Shown in pieces: positions 1 through 8,812 of a stretch of 64,000 nucleotides of DNA. Position 1 is the stretch's first letter. Every line of letters starts with the position of its first letter. The notes below the pieces were generated by a model, which was not told the origin of the DNA, ran no database searches, and saw only the letters and a list, made by a program, of their open reading frames with translations. A program made the position numbers and the translations under genes. Source of the stretch: Leuconostoc rapi (GTDB lineage Bacteria > Bacillota > Bacilli > Lactobacillales > Lactobacillaceae); the NCBI RefSeq assembly GCF_016908715.1, contig NZ_JAFBEK010000002.1:236428-300427 (forward strand), given 5' to 3'.

Positions 1-429
1 TGTAAATGGCAAACCACGTACTCTAGGAAAGGCGTCTAATTGAATAGCTAGGAAAAAGGAAATTAACGTGATGAAAACGGTACTTGATATATGATCGTTA
101 ATAGCAATGATGATGCTAATACCTATGATTTCAACTAGCAAACTATGCTGTTTACTGGATAGTTTTTTTTCCGTCAATCGATGCCTAATAATGCCATTGA
201 ATGCGGCGCCTAGTAGGAAAAATAAAATAGGCATAAAAAAACTTAAAGAACCATTGAAATCTTTTCTAGCAAGCGCAATACCTGCTTGAATAATATTACC
301 TGTTTGTAAACTGGCAAATCGCTCAGCATGATAGTGGAAGGTATAGGCATCAACGAATCCAGAATTAGTTGCTAATAACAAAGCAATTTTCAGTCGTTCG
401 TCAGTTGGGTGTTTGGCATGTTCGGGCAT
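1..429 (-). CDS. YoaK/DUF1275-family membrane protein (3' part outside window)
   Basis: An open frame reads leftwards from ATG at 429 to the window edge with no stop: 143 codons visible, C-terminus missing. The protein starts MPEHAKHPTDERLKIALLLA and has an N-terminal segment with the pattern TNSGFVDAYTF...HAERFASLQTGNI, typical of the YoaK/DUF1275 family (polytopic membrane proteins of unknown function). Hydrophobic segments follow near residues 55-75 and 95-130. No Shine-Dalgarno lies next to the ATG; the only good one is about 50 nt upstream beyond a 10-bp hairpin (separate entry). The family call is fairly firm; the substrate is unknown. Confidence 0.8.
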   Translation of the reverse strand, partial: MPEHAKHPTDERLKIALLLATNSGFVDAYTFHYHAERFASLQTGNIIQAGIALARKDFNGSLSFFMPILFFLLGAAFNGIIRHRLTEKKLSSKQHSLLVEIIGISIIIAINDHISSTVFITLISFFLAIQLDAFPRVRGLPFT

Positions 430-485
430 AATCGATGTGTTAACAAGATGGTATCAATCGTGATAACATCTTGTTATTCCTTTCC
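430..485 (-). promoter_or_regulatory. SD-hairpin-start leader of the YoaK gene
   Basis: Minus strand. The SD GGAAAGGAA (485-477) is followed at once by a hairpin with the perfect 10-bp arms TAACAAGATG/CATCTTGTTA (441-450, 467-476) and an extra inner ATCA/TGAT pairing. Eleven nt then lead to ATG at 429. A 9-codon ORF (MLSRLIPSC) starts at 469, 8 nt after the SD, and stops at the hairpin base. Either the hairpin folds the SD toward the real start, or the small ORF is a leader peptide. Confidence 0.65.
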
Positions 486-609
486 AAATGAAATGAATTT
501 CTGGTATGTACGTGTGAACGGTAACAAATGTGGTTAGTTTGTGTCATCATTGGTTTTAAAAGATAATTTTGATATACTTTTGTATAACATGGACAATGAG
601 AGGGAGAAA

Positions 610-2454
610 ATGAAAACCATAGCAAAATTGACAATGGCTGTATTGTTTAGTTTGTTAGTTGGCATAAAAGTTGTGCAAGCAGACTATCATATTACCAATT
701 ATCAACAACAAGTGCAAATTGGTCAAGACGGGACCGCTAAAATTGATAAAACCGTGACATATAAATTTGATGATGACATGAATGGTGTGTACCTTAAAGA
801 AAAGCTCATGCGTTCCAATAGTGGTGGTCAACCGTATCAATGGGGTGGTATGCAATCAGTGGTCATCTCAAAAAATGGTGGTCAATTTCAATCAGTAGCT
901 GTACACAAAAACGGTTCAGACATTGGTTATGTCGAATCAAAAACAGACACACATGTGCAAGAAAAAGTTTATTATCCGATTAAGGCACATGACAAAATAA
1001 TTGTAAAATATACTTACCAACTGAAAAATATTGTTATCAATTGGGACGATGTCGCTGAAATTAATTGGCTCATCATTGACGATTGGGATCGGCCACTCAA
1101 GCAGATTAAGATTGTTGTGTCGCTGCCACAAAAACCAGCGAAAACACTTAAAGGTTGGGTTCATAGTGGCGCGAAAGGTCAGATTGATGTCGATAAGGAA
1201 AATGCTCGCCTTGTCATCACTGCATTTGATGTGAAAGCAAATGAAAAACTAGAATTGCGGGCATATTTTGATAAGGCGCAAACACCTGCAAACACTAATA
1301 TACAAGCGGGTCAACGTGCTAAAACAATTTCTCAAACTGAAGCTCAAAAAGCAATTAAGCATAATCAAAAATTACGTCTCATTGCTATTTTTGGATTTAT
1401 TATCATACCAGTTATTGTTTTAGGAATGGTCATCTTGACATTATGGGACGTGTTTCATATTAGAGCAAAGTTACGCCGAGCAAAACAACGGAGTGGCGTT
1501 GATCAAACAGCTGTGCATATTTATGAATTACCAAATGATCTTGGTCCAGCAATTATTAATGATAGAATTCAACAACGAGCAGAAATGCCGCAAGTTATTG
1601 TAGCGACTTTGATGGATTTGATTGCGCGTCGAAAAATTACGATCACCTATCAAGACGTGCGTGATGTGGATCAGGCACTTTACCAGGTTATTAATGAAGA
1701 TAACTTGGCTGATTTTGAAATGAGTTTTATGACGATGATTTTTGGTAAAAAACGAGAACCAGTACATCAAGATGATTTTCAAAAACCAGAATCACGCGTC
1801 TCGAGACGTATTCGCCAAAAGATAGGACAATTCCAACGTGATGTGGCTGACGAGTCGATCAAAAAAACAATTATTGATGCGCGTACGACGCGGAAAATGA
1901 CGCATGACAAAATTGCGATCTTGAGCGTATTGTCATTTATTAGTGTTAGTGCAATGATTGCTTTAATTGTGATGGCAAATTACAGCGATATTTGGCAATT
2001 GTGGCTTGTATCAGGTGCGATACTGGTTTTGAGTAGTGCGAGCTTAGTGATGTTAGGTATACAATCCACGACATTTTTTACAGAGCCTGATGGTTTTGTA
2101 GAAAAGTGGCAATGGGCTGGTTTTGCGTCAATGTTACACGATATTGCTAAACTAAATGATAAGACTGTATTAGATGTCCAGTTGTGGGATAAACTATTAG
2201 CATACGCTGTGATTTTTGGTGAAGCAAAAACAGTAGCTAAAACACTCAAAGTTTGGGCAAATGATATGAATATATCGACAACGTCTTTGCCTGTCTATAT
2301 GATTTATAGTAGTTTTGGTATGAACTGGTCGTCTAATTTGACGAGTCATATCCAAACAGATGTGAGTTTTGATAGTAATGTGTCAGGCTCAGGTGGTAGT
2401 TTTTCAGGTGGTTATTCCGGCGGTGGCGGTGGTGGCGGCGGTGGTGCTTTTTAG
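610..2454 (+). CDS. DUF2207 membrane-anchored protein with Gly-rich tail
   Basis: 614-aa protein of the DUF2207 family (predicted surface-exposed membrane protein, function unknown). The start is taken at ATG 610, which has SD gagggaga and gives a signal peptide (MKTIAKLTMAVLFSLLVG, cleavage near VQA-DY). Longer upstream starts would bury that signal. An extracytoplasmic domain of about residues 25-250 is followed by a transmembrane helix near 254-280, a cytoplasmic stretch, and two further helices near 437-483. The last 25 residues are a Ser/Gly run ending in nine glycines and AF, the usual DUF2207 ending. It stands alone, upstream of the Mn2+ riboswitch unit, with no clear terminator after it. 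Confidence 0.85.
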   Translation: MKTIAKLTMAVLFSLLVGIKVVQADYHITNYQQQVQIGQDGTAKIDKTVTYKFDDDMNGVYLKEKLMRSNSGGQPYQWGGMQSVVISKNGGQFQSVAVHKNGSDIGYVESKTDTHVQEKVYYPIKAHDKIIVKYTYQLKNIVINWDDVAEINWLIIDDWDRPLKQIKIVVSLPQKPAKTLKGWVHSGAKGQIDVDKENARLVITAFDVKANEKLELRAYFDKAQTPANTNIQAGQRAKTISQTEAQKAIKHNQKLRLIAIFGFIIIPVIVLGMVILTLWDVFHIRAKLRRAKQRSGVDQTAVHIYELPNDLGPAIINDRIQQRAEMPQVIVATLMDLIARRKITITYQDVRDVDQALYQVINEDNLADFEMSFMTMIFGKKREPVHQDDFQKPESRVSRRIRQKIGQFQRDVADESIKKTIIDARTTRKMTHDKIAILSVLSFISVSAMIALIVMANYSDIWQLWLVSGAILVLSSASLVMLGIQSTTFFTEPDGFVEKWQWAGFASMLHDIAKLNDKTVLDVQLWDKLLAYAVIFGEAKTVAKTLKVWANDMNISTTSLPVYMIYSSFGMNWSSNLTSHIQTDVSFDSNVSGSGGSFSGGYSGGGGGGGGGAF

Positions 2455-2489
2455 GGGTGTTAAAGTGATCATTTATTTTCTGCAAAACC

Positions 2490-2518
2490 TTGCACCGAAA
2501 CAACTGCTTTGGTACAAT
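2490..2518 (+). promoter_or_regulatory. Promoter of the Mn2+ riboswitch/P-ATPase unit
   Basis: TTGCAC (2490-2495), 17-nt spacer, TACAAT (2513-2518). The expected start of transcription near 2525 lies directly before the first paired bases of the riboswitch. Confidence 0.75.
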
Positions 2519-2524
2519 TGACTT

Positions 2525-2696
2525 ATGATAATTCCTGAGGGAGTAACTGGCGGATTTTCCGCGATAATACCGTCAAAGCAAGCAAATCAATTTTGCTTAT
2601 ATCGAACGAGACTAGTTCCGGTACTATCTTAAATGGTGAGACTCATGTAAATGGCTAGCGTAAATTCGTTTAGTTGCTATTTACATGAGTTTTTTG
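2525..2696 (+). ncRNA. yybP-ykoY family (Mn2+) riboswitch with intrinsic terminator
   Basis: The leader contains the family's two conserved patches: GGGAGTA (2539-2545) and CGAACGAGAC (2603-2612). They sit between arms that can close a P1 helix (GATAATTCC at 2527 with GGTACTATC at 2621-2629). It is followed by a terminator: ACTCATGTAAAT (2641-2652) pairs with ATTTACATGAGT (2679-2690), then six T. The yybP-ykoY class senses Mn2+ and commonly turns on efflux ATPases. The gene downstream is a Pmr1/YoaB-like P-type ATPase, which supports the call. Expected behaviour is read-through when Mn2+ is high. Confidence 0.85.
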
Positions 2697-2744
2697 TTTG
2701 AAGTGAAACTTAAGGTATAAACGCTTTAGCGTAGGAGGAAAAAT

Positions 2745-5408
2745 ATGGCAGAACAGCCATTGTATAATCAAGATGTCAAACAGGTACTCTCTCAATTGCG
2801 AACAAATGGGGAAACTGGGCTAACGCAGTCTGAGGCAACCAAACGTTTAAATGATGACGGCCCTAACCAGTTGAAAGAAGCAGAATCAACCACGCTTTTT
2901 CAAAAATTCATCAACCAATTTAAAGATTTTATGATTGCTATTTTATTGGTAGCGGCTGTTGTGGCGGCTTTTACTGGTGAACTTGTTGATGCCATCTTCA
3001 TCTTAGCTATTGTGATCATCAATGCCGTGTTTGGTGTTTTTCAGGAAGCAAAAGCAGAAGATGCCATTAACGCTTTGAAAGAGATGTCTACGCCAAATGC
3101 AAATGTCATCCGTGATAGCAAAGAAATGTCTGTTAAATCAACAGAGTTAGTTGCTGGAGACCTTGTACGTTTAGAGGCAGGTGACATTGTTCCGGCCGAT
3201 TTACGTTTTATTGAGTCTGCCTCTTTGCAGATAGAAGAGGCTTCATTAACTGGTGAGTCAGTACCAGTCGACAAAGTAGCAACGACATTAACTGATTCTG
3301 ATTTGCCATTAGGTGATCGTAAGAACCTTGGATTTATGAACACCAATGTGACTTATGGTCGTGGTGTTGGTATTGTGATAAGCACTGGTATGGCTACTGA
3401 AATTGGACATATTGCTGGCATGCTTGAGTCAGCAGATGAAACTAAAACGCCTCTGCAAGAAAACTTGATTCGATTGGGTCGTGTATTAACATATCTTATT
3501 TTGATTATTGCTGCCATAACGTTCGTCGTTGGTCTAGTGCGTGGCAAAGAAACAATTATCGATATGCTTTTGACATCAATTTCACTTGCTGTTGCAGCTA
3601 TTCCAGAAGGATTGCCCGCCATTGTTACGATTACATTAGCACTAGGCACAACACGTATGGCATCACGAAACGCTTTAATACGAAAATTACCTGCTGTGGA
3701 GACGTTAGGCTCAACAGATATTATTGGATCTGATAAAACTGGTACATTAACACAAAACAAAATGACAGTTGAAAAAGTTGTTGTCAATGCTGAGGTATCT
3801 GATGCGACAACAATTAAAGACTTTTCAGGCACATATGGTCGTTTAGCAGATATTTTAGCGTTAAACAATGATACCAAACGTACAGAAAACGGGTATGTTG
3901 GTGATCCAACTGAAACAGCCTTAATTGCTTTTAATGAAAGCCATCATCGTAATATTGATCAGTTGTTTCAGGAAATGCCACGTTTGGCCGAAATACCATT
4001 TGATTCTGAACGAAAATTGATGTCAACTGTCCACCCAGCGCCTAATGGCCATATTGTAACCGTTAAAGGTGCGCCGGACGAACTACTCAAGCGGGCCACA
4101 AAGATTGAAATGGCTGGTGAAGTCGTTGAATTGTCCGATGATATACGCGCTAAGCTTTTGGCAATCAATTCAGAATTAGCTACTCAAGCTTTACGTGTTC
4201 TTGGCTTCGCCTATAAGACGTTAGATGCAGTACCAGAAGACATGATTTCTGAAGTCGTAGAAAGCAATCTTGTGTTTACAGGATTTGTGGGTCTGATCGA
4301 TCCAGAACGACCAGAGGTTGCTCGTGCCGTTGCTGAAGCTAAAACTGCAGGTATTCGTTCAATGATGATCACAGGTGACCACCGCGATACGGCAGCAGCC
4401 ATTGCAATTCGTTTGGGCATCTTAGATGAAAAAGATAAAGATACAGCTGTGATTTCTGGTTCTGATTTAGATGCCATGACCGAAGAAGATTTTGCTGAAA
4501 ATGTCAACAAGTATAGTGTTTATGCACGTGTAGCACCAGAACATAAAGTTAAAATTGTGCGTGCATGGCAAAAGAAAGGCAAAGTCGTTGCGATGACTGG
4601 CGACGGGGTTAATGATGCCCCAGCCCTAAAGACTGCTGATATTGGTATTGCTATGGGTATCACAGGAACAGAAGTCTCAAAGGGCGCATCAGATATGGTG
4701 TTAGCAGATGATAACTTTGCGACAATTGTTCATGCTGTTGAAGAAGGCCGTAAGGTCTTTGCCAATATTCAAAAAGCCTTACAGTACCTATTAGCTTCTA
4801 ACTTGGCTGAGGTTATTTCTATCTTTGTCATGACATTATTGGGTTGGAATATTTTGGCACCTATTATGATTTTATGGATTAACCTAGTGACTGACACATT
4901 ACCGGCCATTGCTTTAGGTGTTGAGCCAGCCCAAAAAGATGTGATGACTCAGCGCCCTAGAGGTCGAGGTGCAAGCTTCTTGTCTGGTGGTGTTGGCGCA
5001 GCAATCATTTGGCAGGGTATTTTACAAGCAGTCATTGTCTTATCTGTTTATGGCTTTGCTTTGGCGTATCCGGTACACGCAGCCGAATTTGAAGCACATC
5101 GTGATGCATTAACAATGTCATTTATGACACTTGGATTGATGCAGATGTTCAACGCTATTAACGTGAAGTCAGTTTATGGGTCAATGTTTGGCCCACAAGC
5201 TTTCCAAAACAAACTATTTAATTGGGCGCTATTAGGCTCATTAGTAGTTATGGCAGCAGTTGTTGTTATTCCTGCACTAAACCCCATATTCCACGTTTCT
5301 CACTTAGATGGTTACCAATGGGCAATTGTATTATGCGCAGGTATTAGTATCATTGTTATTGTAGAGATTGTTAAGTTGATACAACGTAAAATTTTTAATA
5401 AAGGATAA
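2745..5408 (+). CDS. Cation-transporting P-type ATPase (Mn2+/Ca2+ exporter, PMR1/YoaB-like)
   Basis: 887-aa P2-type ATPase in the cytoplasmic membrane that exports a divalent cation using ATP. Visible motifs in order: N-terminal cation-ATPase domain, LTGES actuator loop (~170), PEGLPA in M4 (~290), phosphorylation site SDKTGTLT (Asp ~330), ATP-site KGAPDEL (~445), TGDGVNDAPAL hinge (~620) and NLVTD in M6 (~710). The PEGLP plus NLVTD pair is shared by Ca2+/Mn2+ pumps. The usual Cys before SDKTGTLT is Gly. SD taggagg lies 6 nt before ATG. The leader is a Mn2+ riboswitch, so manganese is the most likely substrate; Ca2+ cannot be excluded. Lactococcal YoaB is a known Mn2+ exporter under the same riboswitch class. 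Confidence 0.9.
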   Translation: MAEQPLYNQDVKQVLSQLRTNGETGLTQSEATKRLNDDGPNQLKEAESTTLFQKFINQFKDFMIAILLVAAVVAAFTGELVDAIFILAIVIINAVFGVFQEAKAEDAINALKEMSTPNANVIRDSKEMSVKSTELVAGDLVRLEAGDIVPADLRFIESASLQIEEASLTGESVPVDKVATTLTDSDLPLGDRKNLGFMNTNVTYGRGVGIVISTGMATEIGHIAGMLESADETKTPLQENLIRLGRVLTYLILIIAAITFVVGLVRGKETIIDMLLTSISLAVAAIPEGLPAIVTITLALGTTRMASRNALIRKLPAVETLGSTDIIGSDKTGTLTQNKMTVEKVVVNAEVSDATTIKDFSGTYGRLADILALNNDTKRTENGYVGDPTETALIAFNESHHRNIDQLFQEMPRLAEIPFDSERKLMSTVHPAPNGHIVTVKGAPDELLKRATKIEMAGEVVELSDDIRAKLLAINSELATQALRVLGFAYKTLDAVPEDMISEVVESNLVFTGFVGLIDPERPEVARAVAEAKTAGIRSMMITGDHRDTAAAIAIRLGILDEKDKDTAVISGSDLDAMTEEDFAENVNKYSVYARVAPEHKVKIVRAWQKKGKVVAMTGDGVNDAPALKTADIGIAMGITGTEVSKGASDMVLADDNFATIVHAVEEGRKVFANIQKALQYLLASNLAEVISIFVMTLLGWNILAPIMILWINLVTDTLPAIALGVEPAQKDVMTQRPRGRGASFLSGGVGAAIIWQGILQAVIVLSVYGFALAYPVHAAEFEAHRDALTMSFMTLGLMQMFNAINVKSVYGSMFGPQAFQNKLFNWALLGSLVVMAAVVVIPALNPIFHVSHLDGYQWAIVLCAGISIIVIVEIVKLIQRKIFNKG

Positions 5409-5415
5409 TAGGACA

Positions 5416-5859
5416 TTGGCAAAATTTAATCCAAAACAAGCACAAATATATATTCAAACTTTACAAAATGTGTTAACAAACACAGAAGAAACAGCAGAAC
5501 GTGTGACGCCATTTTTCACAAAACTTGATGACGCCAAGCAGGCAGATAAGATTTCGGATATTCCAACTGCGGAATTTGCTGAAATTAAAGCAGAATTCGA
5601 AGATACTGTGGAAAACTACAAGCAAAATGCCGCACAACTAAATACTGCGTCAGCACCAATTCGTCTACTGGGCATTCATAAATCATTGGTATCAGCTTAC
5701 CAAAACTATGCTGAAGCGACAGCTTTGATGGCAGATGCCGTTGTTGTTGCAAATCACGCCATTGATAACGATAAGTATGAAAAATCAGAGAACGATCAAG
5801 CGATTTATCTTGAAAAGATACACGCTGCTGTTTCAAAGATTATGACTACTAGCATGTAA
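5416..5859 (+). CDS. Small helical hypothetical protein downstream of the P-ATPase
   Basis: 147 aa from a TTG start (SD aggataatagg), 7 nt after the ATPase stop and so co-transcribed with it. I do not recognise the family. The sequence is Ala/Gln/Glu-rich, has no membrane segment and no Cys, and looks all-helical with heptad-like spacing from about residues 40 to 140. The shared terminator lies directly downstream. If it works with the ATPase it is under the same Mn2+ control; that is inference. Confidence 0.75.
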   Translation: MAKFNPKQAQIYIQTLQNVLTNTEETAERVTPFFTKLDDAKQADKISDIPTAEFAEIKAEFEDTVENYKQNAAQLNTASAPIRLLGIHKSLVSAYQNYAEATALMADAVVVANHAIDNDKYEKSENDQAIYLEKIHAAVSKIMTTSM

Positions 5860-5873
5860 TTGTAGTTACAACT

Positions 5874-5916
5874 CAAAAAGCCAGAAACCGATTAGTTATC
5901 GGTTTCTGGCTTTTTA
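5874..5916. terminator. Bidirectional intrinsic terminator
   Basis: AAAAAGCCAGAAACCGAT and ATCGGTTTCTGGCTTTTT pair perfectly around a 6-nt loop, with T/A runs on both sides. It serves the ATPase operon (+) and the PerR-like gene (-). Confidence 0.9.
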
Positions 5917-5935
5917 TGTGCATTGATAATTTAAG

Positions 5936-6343
5936 CTACTTTGCTTCATCAGGGTCAACACCGTAAATTTCAATATGGAACCCGGTAATATTAAGACCGC
6001 TTGCTTGCCGTGCAGCTTCAAATAAAGGTGCGACATCAAAGTTATCCGCATCAATAATTTCATTCGTATTATTATTAATAATATGATAGTGTGGTTCGCC
6101 ATAATAATCGTAATGACGTTTATCATCTTTTTGTGTATCAATGACAATAACAAGTCCCACATCAACTAGCTTTTCTAAAGTGTTATAGATAGTAGCTAAG
6201 CTGATTTCTTTCAAATCAAGGTGAATCATATCAGCTGTGGGATGTGTTTCGTGTGTCATTAGATAATCTAAAATGGTGATGCGTTGGAATGTCGCTTTTA
6301 AACCACGAGTTTGTAACATATCACGTAAGTTTTGATCTGTCAT
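5936..6343 (-). CDS. PerR-like Fur-family regulator without cysteines
   Basis: 135-aa Fur-superfamily repressor. The winged helix spans about 1-80, with recognition helix ISLATIYNTLEKLVDVG. Regulatory-metal residues of the PerR type are present: His in THPTADMIH, Asp in RHYDYYG, two His in EPHYHI, Asp in IIDAD. The structural zinc site is gone: the usual HFICxxCGxI becomes HIINNNTNEI, the C-terminal CxxC is missing, and the protein has no cysteine at all. SD TGAGGTAA precedes ATG. It is divergent from two VIT-type transporter genes with PerR-box palindromes between them, so it probably represses those and itself. PerR rather than Fur or Zur is inferred from the box sequence and the Asp. Confidence 0.85.
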   Translation of the reverse strand: MTDQNLRDMLQTRGLKATFQRITILDYLMTHETHPTADMIHLDLKEISLATIYNTLEKLVDVGLVIVIDTQKDDKRHYDYYGEPHYHIINNNTNEIIDADNFDVAPLFEAARQASGLNITGFHIEIYGVDPDEAK

Positions 6344-6383
6344 TTTATTACCTCATACTTCATAAAATATTATAGCACGTAAA

Positions 6384-6451
6384 ATAGAATGTTTCTAATT
6401 ATCTTGATTTTTTGTCAAATGTTTGGTATAACTAAATTAGAATAATTCTAA
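6384..6451. promoter_or_regulatory. Divergent promoter region with two PerR/Fur-box palindromes
   Basis: Box 1, TTAGAATAATTCTAA (6437-6451), is a perfect 7-1-7 palindrome close to the PerR consensus TTATAATNATTATAA. Box 2, ATAGAATGTTTCTAA (6384-6398), is imperfect. The VIT promoter is TTGATT (6404-6409), 17 nt, TATAAC (6427-6432), so box 1 covers the transcription start. Box 2 lies near the PerR-like gene's own -10 (TATAAT on the minus strand, near 6370). Confidence 0.8.
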
Positions 6452-6464
6452 AAGAGGAAACAAA

Positions 6465-7139
6465 ATGGACAAGCAAAGTTTAATGCAACGTAACAACTTA
6501 ATTCGAGCTGGTGTTATGGGTGCAAACGATGGTATTTTGTCAGTATCCGGTATTGTTTTAGGTGTGGCGGGGGCTACAAGTAATACAGGGACAATTTTAT
6601 TGGCAGGTTTTGCGGGCATGTTAGCTGGGACTGTATCTATGGCAATGGGAGAATATGTGTCAGTCAGTTCACAACATGACGCGCAGGAAAAGGTGCGTCG
6701 AATCCAAACAGACGCATTAGCAACAAACTATGATGGTGAATTTTCGTACATACAAGATAAATACACAGCGGATGGTATTTCCCAAAAATTAGCACGTCAA
6801 GCAACAGAAGAAATGATGAGCAAGGATGCGTTAACGACCACTGTGCGTGAACGCTATGGGTTCACATTGGACCATGAGCTTAGCGCAGGTGGTGCAGCGA
6901 TGGTATCGCTAATTAGCTTTCCAATTGGATCTATTTTGCCGATGTTAGCTATTTCTATGACACCGAAAGACATGCGTGAAATTGCCACATTTATTGCGGT
7001 GATTATTGCGTTAACGTTGACCGGTTATTCAGCAGCTGTATTAAATGGTGCGAATAAAAAACGTGCAGCACTTAGAAACGTGATTGCTGGTGTCTTCACG
7101 ATGGTTGTTACATATATCATTGGATCATTATTTAGATGA
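6465..7139 (+). CDS. VIT1/CCC1-family Fe2+/Mn2+ transporter, copy 1
   Basis: 224-aa polytopic membrane protein with the family signature RAGVMGANDGILSVSGIVLGVAGA in helix 1, GTVSMAMGEYVSVSSQ in helix 2, then a charged cytoplasmic metal-binding segment (residues ~70-135) and three C-terminal helices. VIT/CCC1 proteins move Fe2+ or Mn2+ out of the cytoplasm. SD aagagga, ATG at 6465. First gene of a two-gene unit whose start site is overlapped by a PerR box, suggesting derepression by peroxide or metal stress. Confidence 0.9.
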   Translation: MDKQSLMQRNNLIRAGVMGANDGILSVSGIVLGVAGATSNTGTILLAGFAGMLAGTVSMAMGEYVSVSSQHDAQEKVRRIQTDALATNYDGEFSYIQDKYTADGISQKLARQATEEMMSKDALTTTVRERYGFTLDHELSAGGAAMVSLISFPIGSILPMLAISMTPKDMREIATFIAVIIALTLTGYSAAVLNGANKKRAALRNVIAGVFTMVVTYIIGSLFR

Positions 7140-7185
7140 AAGGAGTGTTGCTATACTGCTTGAGCAATATAACAACTGTTGAAAC
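7139..7185 (+). promoter_or_regulatory. SD-hairpin-start leader of the second VIT gene
   Basis: SD AAAGGAG (7139-7145) overlaps the stop of the first VIT gene. A hairpin follows: GTTG-c-TATA (7147-7155) pairs with TATA-a-CAAC (7168-7176). Then 9 nt (TGTTGAAAC) and ATG 7186. No other SD is near the ATG. Confidence 0.6.
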
Positions 7186-7890
7186 ATGGATATTAAAATT
7201 AAAAAAGAACATGTGGTAAAAGAACAAGCAACGATGGATGAACGTTTGAATGCCATTCGAGCAGGTGTATTAGGATCAAATGATGGTATTTTAACAGTTG
7301 TTGGTGTGCTTTTTTCTGTTGCAGCAGCGACAACAGATAATTTTGCTATCTTCATAGCAGGATTAGCTGATTTAATGGCTTGTGCATTGTCGATGGCTTC
7401 AGGTGAATATTCATCTGTGAGTTCTCAATCTGATAGTGAAAAAGTAGTCGTTGCACAGGAACAAGCGTTGTTAAAAACAGATTTTCCTGGTCAACATCTA
7501 TCAGTTGAAAATTTTTATGTTGATCGTGGTGTCACGCGGTCAACGGCTAAGGCGATTGCAGATGAATTAATGAGCAAGAAGCCACTGGAGACGATGTTGA
7601 GTACGAAATATGATATCACTTTAGGCCATTATATGAATCCTTGGTCAGCTGCATGGGCTTCATTATTTTGTGCCGCTATTGGTGGTGTATTTCCACTCGC
7701 AGCATTGATTTTGTCACCTGTACGCTACCAATTTATCGCCACAATTTTAGCAACCGTTGTTGCTGTTGCTTTAACCGGTTTACTAAGTGCGAAAATGTCA
7801 AATGGCTTGGTTAAACGAGCTGTCGTGCGTAATATTGTTATTGGCTTACTAACGATTGCCATTCATTATGGTATTGGTATGTTATTTTAA
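7186..7890 (+). CDS. VIT1/CCC1-family Fe2+/Mn2+ transporter, copy 2
   Basis: 234-aa paralogue of the preceding gene. It starts with a short charged tail (MDIKIKKEHVVKEQATMDER), then NAIRAGVLGSNDGILTVVGV, MACALSMASGEYSSVSSQS, the cytoplasmic charged segment and three C-terminal helices. It is probably co-transcribed with copy 1 (46 nt apart, no terminator). The two copies differ throughout, so this is not a recent duplication. They may form a heteromer or have different metals. The only SD sits 40 nt upstream across a hairpin. Confidence 0.9.
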   Translation: MDIKIKKEHVVKEQATMDERLNAIRAGVLGSNDGILTVVGVLFSVAAATTDNFAIFIAGLADLMACALSMASGEYSSVSSQSDSEKVVVAQEQALLKTDFPGQHLSVENFYVDRGVTRSTAKAIADELMSKKPLETMLSTKYDITLGHYMNPWSAAWASLFCAAIGGVFPLAALILSPVRYQFIATILATVVAVALTGLLSAKMSNGLVKRAVVRNIVIGLLTIAIHYGIGMLF

Positions 7891-7924
7891 CTAAAATTTT
7901 AATACATGATCACTAAATGTTTGG

Positions 7925-7936
7925 CATAATAGAAGT
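7925..7936 (+). promoter_or_regulatory. Extended -10 giving a leaderless yihY mRNA
   Basis: TGG-CATAAT (-10 at 7925-7930) is followed by 6 nt and then ATG 7937, so transcription should begin at or next to the A of the start codon. There is no SD. Confidence 0.55.
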
Positions 7937-8785
7937 ATGATAAAACAAGCTAAACAATATTGGCAGGTACTCGATAAGCGATTTAAACTATCAATCCTAG
8001 GTGATTTATTCAAACGCGCCCAGGTTAATTATGTTGGACCTACGTTCGCTTACTATGTTTTGTTGACAGTCTTTCCGTTGCTGATCTCGGTAGCTATTAT
8101 TATTTCTATTACAAATGTTAGCCAGACTGACCTGATTACAGCCATACAGAGTGTGCTGCCTAGTAACATTGAACAGATTGTGACACCTATTTTGCAGTCA
8201 GTTTTGTCATCTAAAAGCGCGTCGTGGTTGTCATTTTCGATACTCTTAACATTGTGGACTGTATCACGTGTTATTGCTGTTTTCAGATTATCATTTAATC
8301 GCATTGCAGGTGTGGAAGAACGTATTAGTAACTTGCTGACACGTGTATGGTCATTTATATGGTTGTTAATTATTATTGCTGTTTTTGGTGTGTTAATGGT
8401 CGGTAGTAATATTCTAACGATTGTGATCCAACAATTCCCTGATAATCACTGGACCTTTTTCTTAGAACATCAGTCACACTGGTTAATTTGGTTGGCTATG
8501 TGGCTGGCATTGACACTAATGAATTATTTGTTACCGACAAAAGAGGGGAGAGCCCCCTTTAGATTTGTCGCCCTTGGTAGTTTAATTGAGGTGGGGATGC
8601 TGAATTTGTTAAATATCGGATTTACCTGGTATACAAAATTTGGTTTAAAGCAGTATGACTTTTATCAGTCTATGAGTTCGATTATTGTTGTTTTAATCTG
8701 GTTAAATCTTATTGCTACGGTGTTAGTCATAGGCTATGTTTTAATTCAGTGGATGACGATTCTAAAAAATGATGGGCACCAATAG
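7937..8785 (+). CDS. YihY/virulence factor BrkB family membrane protein
   Basis: 282-aa polytopic membrane protein with about six helices. The family is often labelled RNase BN in databases, but that name belongs to an unrelated E. coli nuclease and should not be used as a function. Family landmarks: AQVNYVGPTFAYYVLLTVFPLL near residues 30-55, a conserved SRVIAVFRLSFNRI, and a C-terminal YQSMSSIIVVLIWLNLIATVLVIG. Function unknown; possibly lipid or small-molecule transport. The ATG lies 6 nt from a -10 box, so translation is probably leaderless. Confidence 0.85.
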   Translation: MIKQAKQYWQVLDKRFKLSILGDLFKRAQVNYVGPTFAYYVLLTVFPLLISVAIIISITNVSQTDLITAIQSVLPSNIEQIVTPILQSVLSSKSASWLSFSILLTLWTVSRVIAVFRLSFNRIAGVEERISNLLTRVWSFIWLLIIIAVFGVLMVGSNILTIVIQQFPDNHWTFFLEHQSHWLIWLAMWLALTLMNYLLPTKEGRAPFRFVALGSLIEVGMLNLLNIGFTWYTKFGLKQYDFYQSMSSIIVVLIWLNLIATVLVIGYVLIQWMTILKNDGHQ

Positions 8786-8812
8786 CGTATATCTTTTTGG
8801 GGGATGTTAAGT

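Noticed and set aside
3353..3877. 174-aa minus-strand ORF inside the P-ATPase gene
   Set aside because: Antisense shadow of a conserved coding region; no RBS or family resemblance.
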